Below are positions 1 to 9,674 of a DNA stretch of 64,000 nucleotides, piece after piece. The notes under the pieces are model-generated. The model had not been told where the DNA came from. It was given only the letters and a program-made list of their open reading frames with translations, and made no database searches. Position 1 is the first letter of the stretch; each line of letters begins with the position of its first letter. Position numbers and translations under genes: made by a program. Source of the DNA: Cercis canadensis (taxonomy: Eukaryota; Streptophyta; Magnoliopsida; Fabales; Fabaceae); NCBI GenBank assembly GCA_003255065.1, contig QAOA01000712.1, forward strand, positions 390,392 to 454,391. Reading direction: 5' to 3'.

Positions 1-176
1 TGGTCTATATCCCATATGGCAGCTTGAGGATATCTTTACCATTGAACACAAACATAAAATAAATTTTATATATGTTAGTATGCCATTTACCTATTTTAAT
101 TTCATAGAAATAATATTTAAAATTAGTTTTATACCTTTTTCTTTTGGTAATATGATATTTAAAAGTAATTTTTCCT
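1..176. other. AT-rich stretch, nothing recognised
   Basis: No reading frame, terminal repeat or known motif stands out in this AT-rich leading stretch. It directly precedes the CACTA-type terminus. Confidence 0.5.
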
Positions 177-480
177 CACTACAAAAAAATGGAGATTTTC
201 TCACGGAAAATAAATCTGTGAGAAATTCTCACAGAAAAAATGAATAATTCTCTCAGAAATTTGGAGATGATAATTTCTCATGGAATATATACCCAAGAGA
301 AATATCTGTGAGAATTTCGTGAGAAAATCCATATCAGATTTGTAATCATCATTTCTCATGGAAAAAGTCCGTGAGAAACAAACTTTTTTCCATAAGAAGC
401 AAAACACACCATTTCAATTAAGCGGGATTTTGAAATTGGTTTCTCACAGATAAGATGTTCGTGAGAAATTTTGTGAGAAA
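177..480. mobile_element. CACTA (En/Spm) transposon end with subterminal repeats
   Basis: The stretch opens with CACTACAAAAAAA, the hallmark terminus of plant CACTA elements. About ten short motifs of the type TTTCTCACGGA or its complement GTGAGAAA follow over 300 bp in both orientations. Such subterminal arrays are where the transposase binds in this superfamily. The matching far end (TTTTGTAGTG) was not found in the window, and no transposase is readable, so this is a partial or cut-off copy. The first three bases outside the end are CCT. Confidence 0.72.
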
Positions 481-1014
481 TCTAGGTTTTATCTTCTCTG
501 ATTTCTCTCCCTCTGCTTGCGCGAGCTTTACTCTCCTTTCTCTCTTTCTCTCATATGATCTGTAACCCTAGCCCTATTTCCCTCCATTTCGAACTCCTCT
601 AGTGGTTGGTAGCCATCTTTGGACGGCAATGATTATGCTCCGGTTGCCTCCCTCAATCGGTCTCACACTCTTTCTAACTTGGTATGTATACTTCTTTAGT
701 CTAGGGTTTGAGGTTTATTTGAGTTGGATTTAACTCGGTATTAATTTTATTTGGATGGGTTTACATTCCAATTAATTTGCTCTTAGGAATGTGGGATTTT
801 GATGATGCATGGGATTTAGGTGTTTGGGGTTTGAATTCAAGTTAATGTATTTGGGTATGGAAGATTTGATTTATGATGTATGCTATTTAGGTTTACGAAT
901 TAAGGAATTATATGAGATAATGCAAAAAAACCCTAATTTGCCTTATAATTTTTTTTAGGTATTTAATTTGGCTTAATTTCTGATTTCTATTGGCTTAACT
1001 TCTGTTGAATTGTT
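481..1014. other. Interior of CACTA-like element, non-coding
   Basis: The pyrimidine-rich start (about 490-600, many CTCTTTCTCT runs) resembles an untranslated leader. The rest is T-rich with no open frame of note. Confidence 0.3.
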
Positions 1015-1988
1015 TATTGGTAGTTGTTGAATTCTACAATTTGGTTTAATTTGGCATTAAAATGTTGAATGTATGGTTTAGGGGTTAGGGTTTAGGATTT
1101 AGGAGTTTAGGGTTTAGGATTTATAGGTTTAGTGTCTAGGGGTTAGGGTTTGGCATATAAGGTTTAAGGATTTGGAGTTTTTGGTTTAGGGGTTGGGATT
1201 TAGTGATTTAGGGTTTAGGATTTATGACTTAGTGTTTTAGGTGTTAGGGTTAGGATTTAGGGTTTAGGGGTTAGTGATTTAGGGTTTAGAGTTTAAGATT
1301 TAAAATTAGGGTTTAGGGATTTAGGTTTTAGAGTTTAGAAATTTATTATGTGTAAATTAATTTATTTAAATTGGAAATTAATTTTGTTAAGTTTTTGTTG
1401 TTTCGTCGATTGCTATGTAATTTTTACCTTTATAGTTGTGTAATTGTTGGTTTTGGCATAAATTGCTATTTTGTTTTGAGTTCTTGTGTAATTGTGTGGA
1501 ATTTTGAATTCCTGTAATTTTTTTTGTCAAATTTTTGGTAGGGTTTGGGATTTAGTGTTTAGGGTTACAGTTTAGGGTTAAAGGTTAGAGGTTTTGGGTT
1601 CGTGTTAGAGTTTATAGTTTAGTGTTTAAAGATTGGGGTTTGGGGTTTAGCTTTTAAGTTTATTGGTTAGGATTTAGAGTTTAGGGTTTAGAGGTACAAT
1701 TTAGTGGTTAGGGTTTAGAGTTTAGGTTTAAGGTATACTAGTTAGGGTTTAGGGGTAGACTTTAGTGGTTAGGATTATGGGTTTAGGATTAGGTTTTGGC
1801 ATTTAGGGTTAGCGTTTATGGTTTAGGGATTTACTATTTGTAAATTTATTTACTTAAATTAGAAATTTATTTTTTTTAAATTTTGTTGTTTCGCTTATTG
1901 CTGTGTAATTTTTACCTATATAGTTGTGTAGTTGTTGGTTTTGGAATAAATTGCTAATTTGCTTGGGTTTTTGTGTAATTGTGTGAAC
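1015..1988. repeat. Tandem duplication (about 488 bp x2) with telomere-like repeats
   Basis: Two copies of one unit lie head to tail. Each starts with a run of degenerate TTTAGGG-type repeats (about 1080-1350 and 1545-1845) and ends with a matching unique tail. The tail segment TTGGTTTTGG(C/A)ATAAATTGCT begins at 1447 and again at 1935, giving a 488-bp period. The telomere-like runs are interrupted by many variants (TTTAGGAT, TTAGTG), so they are old. This is interstitial sequence, not a chromosome end, since ordinary sequence lies on both sides. Confidence 0.7.
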
Positions 1989-3092
1989 CAAACCCAAGCT
2001 TAAGTACTGGAAGAGATATGTCATACCAAGCTTGCCTAACTCCCACCACCGAAGGAGAACGTAGGCCCAAACAAGGAAAAATATTGTGCTTTCCACAGAG
2101 GAAGAGGGCATGATACCAACTATAAGCACCTCCGCAACCTTATTAAGGACCTCATCCAATAAGGGTATCTACAAAAATATCGAGTTGAAGTTCCAACCTC
2201 CATGCCAAGACCAAATAGAAACCACCAACCTCAAAACATATCCCCTCAAAGAAACCAAGCCCCATGCCAAAATCAAAATTGACCTAGAAGTAGGTCTCCC
2301 AATTGAAACCCTCAAAACTAGCAAGAAGACCTGAGGCAAAATGCCTTGGGAACCATCCATACCATTGCCTACGGTTTAACGAGATGAGGGACCTCATGAT
2401 CCTCTCGTAAGAGACACGAAAGGGCAGCTGAAAAACACAAAAAAAAGGTCCTCCACACCACCATAATCACCTGAAAAAACAAACCAAAATCAACCATATC
2501 CTTCTCTGATACTGACTATGGGAACATCGACCCAGAGCATGATGACTTGTGGTCATAACTAGTTTTATTGCCAACTACGAAGTCTGTAAAGTCCTAGTTG
2601 ACCAAGGCAGCTCCGTTGACATTCTCTTTTACCATACTTTCACCCAGCTTGGACTCCTAAATTCTGACCTCAAACACTATCCTGGAACCCTTATGGGCTT
2701 GTTTGGAACCCACGTTGAAGTCAAAGGAATCATTACACTCATAACCACCATGGGAGACTTTCCCAACCTAGCAAACACTGATGCCACATTCTTGGTCGTC
2801 GATTGTCCTTCTGCCTACAATGCCATTCTAGGGCGCTCATCCTTCAACCGAATCAACACAATAGTCTCAAGCAAGCACCTACTGCTCAAATTCCCCACTA
2901 CATTAGGAACCGTTGGATAAGCAAAGAGGAGATCAGCTCCTAGGAAGAACATGTTACAATATTAGCTTGTCTATCGACTACTCCAAGCCCCAAAAACTAA
3001 AAAACATTAATGAACCTACCACAATCAATCAGGTCCCCATCCACAAGCTTCACAATAGAAGATAAAACCAAGAAAACCGACATGAGCCCAAC
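1986..3092 (+). pseudogene. Ty3/Gypsy (Tat-type) fragment: end of gag and protease
   Basis: Reading left to right, 1986-2330 carries the CxFHxxxGHDT-like region that closes gag in Tat/Ogre-type elements (CTFHRGRGHDTNYKHLRNLI). The segment 2549-2920 is the linked protease/linker region, with VLVDQGSSVDILF (active-site DxGSS) and YNAILGRSSFNRI. It is the left part of an old element whose right part appears at 4432-5573. The copy is broken at several points and its 5' end is missing. Confidence 0.6.
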
Positions 3093-4431
3093 TGGGATTT
3101 TTGGTGTTTTTCGGTGTCAAAAAGAGAAGATTTATGGAAGAATTAAGTGGAGACAGCAGCTTGGGTGCCACAACCCCCACTCCCAACGCTGCGGCGTTGA
3201 ATTTACATAAGAAAGGAGAAAATTCTAGAGGCTTGGGTGCCGCAATGCCCTACAGCACGCCCCGCAATACCCTGGAAAGAAGAAAAAAAGCCATTGAAGC
3301 AGGAGCTAGGGCGCTGCAGTACCCTACAGCACGCCCCGCAGCACCCTCAAAACATGAAGAGGACACCAAGAGGTTGAGAGTTGGACACTGCAGTGCTCGT
3401 CTTCAGTACAAGGCCAATTTTAGGTAGAACCTCAGAGTTTGCAGCACCCAATCCGGAGGCCGTAGCACCCAACGGTCAACTCAGGATTTTGACTTCCAAA
3501 CTTCATATTTTCATTAGGATTCCTATTTTATTTCAATTTATTTTTCTTTTAAACTTCCTAGGACCTATAAATAGGACTTTTAGAGACTAAATTAGGGTTC
3601 CACATGTTTTTATACAAGAGGCAAGGAGAGAAGGAAGATCAAGCTTGAAGATTGGGATTTCATTATTGATTTTCAAAGTCTAAGAGTTTCTTTCACCTTT
3701 TTCTCTTGTACTTATGTCTAAATTTTGTGTAATCATGCTTGCTTTCATAGTTATGAACTAAATTCCTTTCTAGGGCTATGATGTAGCCTAGCTAGAAAGA
3801 TTTTTGATTTTTCTATTTCTTTAATTCAAGAACTTTGTTATTAATTGTCTTCTTATTCTCAATTCTTCATGTTTCTTATTGTTTGATCACCAATTAGTTG
3901 ATTAGATAATTGCAATGAGACTGTGAGGTAATTTGTAATTAAAGATCATATGGATTAAGAACATAGGTTGCATGTAGGATAGTGATATACCTTTATGGCC
4001 TGTGTAGTCAATTAAAGAGAACCAAAGAATTAAATGAATTTCTAGGTTATTCGTAATTCACATAGGAATCTAGTGGGTTCTTAACTTAGAGATACTTTCG
4101 TTTGACCTTGGGAGAGGCTAATGAATAAATTAGGGTTCTTAGCTAGCAATTAGGAAGACAATTCTTGGCTAATGAAATAGGGATAGCAAATCGGAATAGC
4201 TATGGTGAAATCGAAAACCCTAGATACTTCTCATCCATCTTTCAATCTCGTTTACTATTCTCGCATTTTAATTATACCTCAATATCAATTCTTGATTTTC
4301 TTGATTGTCTAGATAAAATTAGAATACACCCAATTTTGATACTTATTAGCCACAGTCTCTATGAGATGATACTCTACTATCATTTTATTACTTGAAAATG
4401 ATAATGTACACTTGTGTTAGAGTTTTACACA
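3093..4431 (+). mobile_element. Probable solo LTR inserted in the Tat-type Gypsy element
   Basis: This block separates two parts of one Gypsy element and has the look of a long Gypsy LTR: no coding capacity, a CTATAAATAGG promoter box at about 3564, and termini that can be read TG...CA. The bases flanking these proposed ends are CCAAC and ATAAC, only a 3-of-5 match, so the exact ends are uncertain. It contains a short internal duplication around CCCTACAGCACGCCCCGCA (about 3248 and 3322). Confidence 0.45.
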
Positions 4432-5573
4432 ATAACGGGAAGTTCCAAGCCTCACCTCACCACTCATCCACCAAGGTGGTTTTTCGTTGGAGGTGCCAGC
4501 CTCCTAACCTAAGACACTAGCCTCTCCTCCATCATGTCGACTAGAACACATTTTCTTGGCCTTTGATTTCCTCGATTTCTTTTTAGACTTCTTTTCAGCC
4601 TTAGACTTTGCCGACATCAACCTTCCAACCTAAACCATTGCTCAGTCTGACCTTCTGGAACTTTACTCAAGTATGGGAAGCACCTAGACATACGCTTTCA
4701 CTATCACCAACATGACTTACTAACCTAGAGCAAAAATTCTACCGACCTCACAAGCTAAACAAGAAACCTTACTCTTAAAATTCAAGAACAAAGAAAGTAA
4801 ATAAACAATACTTACCAAAATGATAGAAGCTGACCTGAACTACGTAAGCTATCTGAATCCAAGCAAAACAAAGAAACACAACCTCAATGAGCAGCTCGCT
4901 CTGACCTAAGCTCCGATCTCCAATAATCTCAAAAAAGAAAAATGACAATGAACTGAACCATATTTATAGGAAAACAAAAGCACATCCAATGGTTCAGATT
5001 AAGCATATCCAACGGCTAGGATTCAGCTGTATTTTTACTCGAAGAGCACAAACATCATGTCATTTGTAGCTTTTGATGCCTCAAAGAATGTGTTTTGATG
5101 GCAATCATCATTACAACCGTTTACTGACCAATTATAGTTTGACACGTGGCACACCCAATAACTATAATAAATAAAACCACGCCAACCTACAGCTCGGAGC
5201 TCTCCTCTAACCTCCGACCTCGAAGGGAGGGCAAGTGTTTATACCCATTACTAAAGGCCCAAAACCCTCCTTGGCCCATTTTGGCCCAATGACCCAAATT
5301 ACTAAACTACCCTCGACACTTCCATAAATACTCCTCTCCTCATAAGCATTAACTTCTTATGACTCTCTACTCATTTATTACTTCATCTATTCAAAACTAA
5401 GCTAACTTGACCTTTGGAGTCAGGGTACACCCAACCCGGCCCTTAGCTCATTCATGTTTGTATGCAGATTTAGTATCCAGCTCAACTCATCTTGTTGGCC
5501 TGACTAGATCCAATCCAATCTCCGTATCTCAACTCAGGCTTCGTCACAATCCAATAATAAATAAATTCTAACA
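4432..5573 (+). mobile_element. Right part of Tat-type Gypsy element with 3' LTR
   Basis: A purine tract (GAAGGGAGGGCAAG, 5222-5235) leads straight into an LTR that starts TGTTTATACC at 5236 and ends ATTCTAACA at 5573, giving matching TGTT/AACA ends. The LTR has a CCATAAATACTCC promoter-like box. With the gag/protease piece at 1986-3092 it forms one plus-strand element, of which the left LTR and most of pol are not present. It looks old and broken. Confidence 0.5.
4504..4617 (-). CDS. Short basic antisense ORF of the Tat-type element
   Basis: A 37-residue frame starts MSAKSKAEKKSKKKSRKSKA and is very rich in lysine, like a nuclear localisation tail. It runs opposite to the host element's coding direction, between pol and the 3' LTR. 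Tat-lineage elements are known to carry an extra antisense ORF in this position, and a TATAAATA box on the same strand lies upstream (about 4960). That makes it a candidate remnant of such an antisense ORF. The alternative is the start of gag from a minus-strand element, but no primer site supports that. Confidence 0.35.
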   Translation of the reverse strand: MSAKSKAEKKSKKKSRKSKAKKMCSSRHDGGEASVLG

Positions 5574-6880
5574 TTCTTGTGGGTAGAGGTTGCAAAACAT
5601 GCATAGAATTTATACAAAACTTTAACAATAAAACTAATGCATATAACACTAAAAAAAAAATTCCACACCTGTGGGTATAGGAAAGAATTTTATCTCAATA
5701 CCTTATCCATTATCTTACTCCAATTAACTCACCAAAATAATCATTTCCCTGTGGGGCCAAGTAACTATTTTAATTAGTTAATTACATCATATTAGATACC
5801 ATTTATCTTTATCAATCACTAATGCTTTATGTGATTAAAATCATACATCATCATAAACCTAAGATGCTATGGCTACTCCTAAGAATATGATGATTAAATC
5901 TTTTAATGATATCTAATTTATTAGCATATATAGTTTGCCTTAAGCACAACATACAAATCCTCATTTTTTCTGTCATAACATGCTAAATAAACACATATAT
6001 TACAACTTAATAACATATTGCATCAACTATCAAATTAGCATGTCAAGATATGCAAGAATTCAGTCAAGAAACCAAACCAGAGGATAAGAATTAAGCAAAC
6101 AACATGTGTAAAAATTGAGACTCGCCACTAAAACTTAATAACATATCTTTATCTATCACTAATAAGATATATTGATAAAGTTTTGATGGTTGTCACTTCA
6201 AATGAAAGAGTTTATATAACAATGTAAAACTTGATTGGCTACAAATAATAAAACCCAATTGGAACACATGCAACCCATTATGAGTCAAACAGAAATAACA
6301 GCAAGAGTGAATATTTAATAATAGAACATGTTAAATATTAATTAAACTCATACAAAAGGTGAACCTTCTGAAACCGAGACTAGGAAAACCAAATCCTTTA
6401 GCAAAAGGATTAGCTATTAATTTATTACATGTCATATGCCAAGGACAAAAGCAGCCATTGAATGGGCAAGTAGGAATTCGGTCAAATCAGCCAAGCAAGA
6501 ATGAATATAAAATAAATATTCCTTCCATGCCATATGCAAAACCTGTTTTCCTTTCCTAGTGTTCAGAATAACGTGATGGACTCTACCATCATAACTGCAC
6601 ACTAAGAAAAGAGGCCAAGCTAGTATTGTGGCAGAGTACCATCCTAGACTAATAGACCACTAGTGCTCATCTTTATTTAATGGGTTTATATATATAACAA
6701 AACCAAAACAACATAGATATGCCTCTCTATGCTTTCAAATAGCATAGCTTTTAAGCTATTAAGGCACAGTTAGTCCTCGGCACACAACAAATAGGAGATA
6801 TATTAATAGATCTCCAATAGGCAAAGAAGCAATCATGGAAACGCAAAAAGGAAGAGGTATTAACTAGCCCTGATACCAAA
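5574..6880 (-). mobile_element. Leader of a minus-strand LTR retrotransposon (Copia-like)
   Basis: This 1.3 kb lies downstream, on the minus strand, of a primer-binding site: TGGTATCAGGGC, complementary to the initiator Met tRNA end (plus 6869-6880). No coding frame is seen. Short palindromic motifs such as CCACACCTGTGGG and TTCCCTGTGGGG occur at about 5665 and 5745. The leftmost part abuts the Tat LTR end at 5573, so the element appears cut there. Confidence 0.4.
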
Positions 6881-7190
6881 TGTAAGAATAAATGTAATAC
6901 ACACGTAAATCTAATGCAGAATTACTAACCTCCAGTCATTGATGCATATCAGTATTTAGAAGAATTGAGAGAGTGTTTCTAGCCTATATGCCTTGAATTG
7001 ATGGAGTATCACAAGCTATTTATAGGCTAGGCTTGGGTCCCTATCAAATAACTATTTGTAACAGTTTCTTTCCATCAAGGAGACTGACTCTTTAACAATT
7101 ACTTCAAGATAACTGACTCTTCCCACAACTAGCTAATTACTATAGAGTCAAGGGATAATGGGTCCACTAATTATCTAATAGATAAATATA
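6881..7190 (-). repeat. LTR of the minus-strand Copia-like element
   Basis: On the minus strand this LTR ends ATTCTTACA, two bases before the primer-binding site, and carries a GCCTATAAATAGCTTG promoter box (plus about 7010-7025). Its outer end is not marked by a clear repeat, so the right boundary is approximate. No partner LTR was found. Confidence 0.45.
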
Positions 7191-7249
7191 TCTTATTAAT
7201 GGGCCACCTTAGTCTCAAAAAAGGCATGGCTAACAATAGCAACTTGTTA

Positions 7250-7372
7250 GCTAAAGACCAGCCATTTAATGTATTTAGGGTAGAACATCTTTTGCTATTC
7301 CCATAAGTGTGGATATTTGGAAAATGCCTCCTCCAGCAAGGAAGCATGTCTCGCATCAACCTTGAACAAACC
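7250..7372 (-). pseudogene. Possible MATH-domain protein relic
   Basis: Reading the minus strand from 7372 gives GLFKVDARHASLLEEAFSKY, followed by PHLWE and a stop, then QKMFYPKYIKW. This resembles the C-terminal part of plant MATH-domain proteins (a motif like KVESRYAPLLEEIFSKYP). There is no intact frame and no exon structure, so it is at most a dead fragment. The family assignment comes from remembered motif shape, not a database search. Confidence 0.28.
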
Positions 7373-7410
7373 ATGAAAGTTGACTAATTATTCTGCAAGT
7401 GGGTCTTGGC

Positions 7411-7782
7411 TTACTGAAGATGAAGTTGATGCTCCTATAGTTTGCAGAATAGAAGTAAACAAAGATATGATAGGGTGTTAGGTAAGAATATTGAAAATCT
7501 TTAATTGCTGGAAAAATAACAAGATTGTCTACTATATGATAGGTGGGTTTAAACTACGACAAGGTGATTATGAAAATTTTGTCAAAAGTTACATTCTTGC
7601 TAAAGATAAAGTTGATGCTCTTATAGTTTGCATAATAGAAGTAAACAAAGATAAGATAGGGCATTAGGTAAGAATATTGAAAATCTTTAATTGTTGGAAG
7701 TTTAACAAGATTGTTTACTATATGATAGGTGGGTTTAAACTATGACACGGTTATTATGATAATTTTGTCAAAAGTTATATTC
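7411..7782. repeat. Two-copy tandem repeat, 186-bp unit
   Basis: The segment GTTGATGCTC(C/T)TATAGTTTGC begins at 7425 and again at 7611, and the similarity continues through ATATGATAGGTGGGTTTAAACTA to the end of each unit. The copies differ by scattered substitutions, so the duplication is not recent. It codes for nothing recognisable. Confidence 0.7.
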
Positions 7783-8329
7783 AACTTAAGTTGGTGAAGG
7801 AACAGAAATCGGTTAAAGTTGGGAGGTTCTAGCAATGAGTTGCAATTTCTTTGGTACTGAAGTTTTGTAAAGACTATCATTTGTTAATTCCATGGAATTA
7901 GATAAAACTTTCCAAGGCATATTAACACTATTAGTACCTTTGTTTCCTTCAAGAGTATGTTGTTGTTCTATCAAAGCTGAGTCACTCTCTTGGCACTTAT
8001 CTGACCAACTTTTATAAAAGAATAATAAATAAGCACAAAAGCATCAATCTTGGGCTATCTTGTTATACTTTCATACTAAAGAGAGTGTATTGAACCTACA
8101 AGTGATGCATTTTCCAATCAACCATTGATGTTGCTTGAATTTGACACTTCAAATCCACCAGGAGCATGTTAGTTTATGGGAAGGAGATAGTAGTTGTGTT
8201 TGTGTGTGAAGAGAATAGAAAAAGTGTTGGTGATTTGTGAATAAGTCAAGGAACGTAGGAAAAGTGAAATGAAGTGGGAAAGGTTACAAGATGAATAGTT
8301 GATTAGTTGAAATAGTATTTGAAGAGAGT
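7783..8329. other. Unassigned spacer
   Basis: No open frame, repeat boundary or known motif was recognised here. It joins the 186-bp repeat to the Gypsy protease fragment. Confidence 0.4.
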
Positions 8330-8935
8330 GTCACACGTACAAGGTTTGTAGTGTTATAATTAATGGTGGTAGTTGCACAAATGTAGTTAGCACTACCTTA
8401 GTGGATAAGCTAAACCTACCTACATTAAAGCATTCTAGACCCTATAAATTGCAATGGTTGAATGATTGTGGAGAAATTAGGGTAACTAGGCAAGTATTAG
8501 TCTCATTTGCTATTGGTAGATATAAGGATGAACTATTATGTGATGTTGTACCAATGAAGGTGGGACATATACTATTGAGGAGGCCTTGGCAATTTGATAG
8601 GCATGTCACTCATGATGGGTACACGAATAGGTATTCTTTTACCATAAACAAGCCACTTATTACCTTTGTTCCTTTATCCCCAAAGAAAGTCTTTCTAGAT
8701 CAAGAAAAGTTAAAGAAAGAGGGTGAGGGATCAAAAGAGGTTGAGAAATTGAAAGGAAAGGAGGTAGAGAGTATAAAAGAGGCCACATGCTCAAGTGGAG
8801 TGAAAAGAAATGAGAGAGGCCAAGAAAAAGAGAGCCTTAAGAGAAAAGAGAGGCAACACTTGAGTGTTTATGCGAAAGGGAGTAAGGTGAAGAGAGCTTA
8901 TTTTTCAAGGCGGCCCATGTTTGGAGCTTAAAAGA
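8330..8935 (+). pseudogene. Ty3/Gypsy protease fragment, same family as elements A and B
   Basis: The 8401-8931 frame opens inside an aspartic protease domain (KLNLPTLKHSRPYKLQWLND, then QVLVSFAIGRYKDELLCDVV and the Gypsy hallmark GRPWQFDR-like segment RRPWQFDRHVTHDGYTNRYSF). A lysine- and glutamate-rich linker follows. The same protein stretch recurs at 43602-44205 (minus) and 61280-61798 (plus), so all three are one family. Only this piece is present, without LTRs on either side. Confidence 0.7.
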
Positions 8936-9674
8936 GACTGACCAACAATCCAAAACTCAAAGAAATAGTGGAGTAAATTCCAAAAGTCCTCCATTGCTAT
9001 TTTTTTTTTATCCCGGTTAAGTCATTTTGGAGACAGTCTGGCTAAAGACTATAAATTTAGCGCTAATTGGGAGGCAACCTAAGTGCTTTTAGCACATTCT
9101 TCTACTTTTATTTCCGCTTATGTTTTTAGTTGATTTTATTTTAAGTTATTAGTGTTGTTTTTAAATGATTTTTTTCTTTCTTCTTGCAAGGAACCACTTC
9201 CTATTTTTAGTACAAAATTGCTTATTGGTGTTATTTCGGGTGTCCAACTATCTCATTATGGCATTGAACAGCTCAAATTTTTAGTTTGGACAAGAGGTGT
9301 CAGTCAATGTTGGACAAGAGGTGTCAGCTTAGATTGTTTTCTATTTCCTTCTTTCTGTCCACTTCATTTTGAAGAATATTGACGTTGTGTTGAAGAAATT
9401 TGGAAGCAACATAATTTTTTGAAAATGAATACAAGGATCCTTGGAGTGGTGGCAAGTGACAATTTCATTCTGCCATTATCTTAGCTATTTTATTTTAGAT
9501 ATATTTTTTCCACCATGATTTTTTTTTACAGTCAATGTGAAATTCTGATTCTACCAGTATATTATCTTACAGTGTTGTGAGTAATTTATCCGAAAGCATT
9601 GTTGCCCTTGTCACTGAAGAAGGTAAGCATTTGATAATGTGGCTAATTAAATTCTGATCAGGTGCTAGGGTAAA
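8936..9674. other. Gypsy-like 3' region and unassigned spacer
   Basis: At 9010-9090 the sequence GCTAATTGGGAGGCAACCTA resembles the non-coding stretch found between pol and the 3' LTR in several plant Gypsy elements. A short direct repeat TTGGACAAGAGGTGTCAG occurs twice (about 9285 and 9309). Nothing else was recognised up to the chromovirus insertion. Confidence 0.3.

Noticed and set aside
1080-1845. A true telomere
   Set aside because: The units are heavily degenerate and ordinary transposon sequence lies on both sides.
6869-6880. tRNA genes suggested by tRNA-complementary stretches (also at about 15568, 28508, 46297, 59967)
   Set aside because: Only the 12-base primer-binding match is present; no cloverleaf can be formed.
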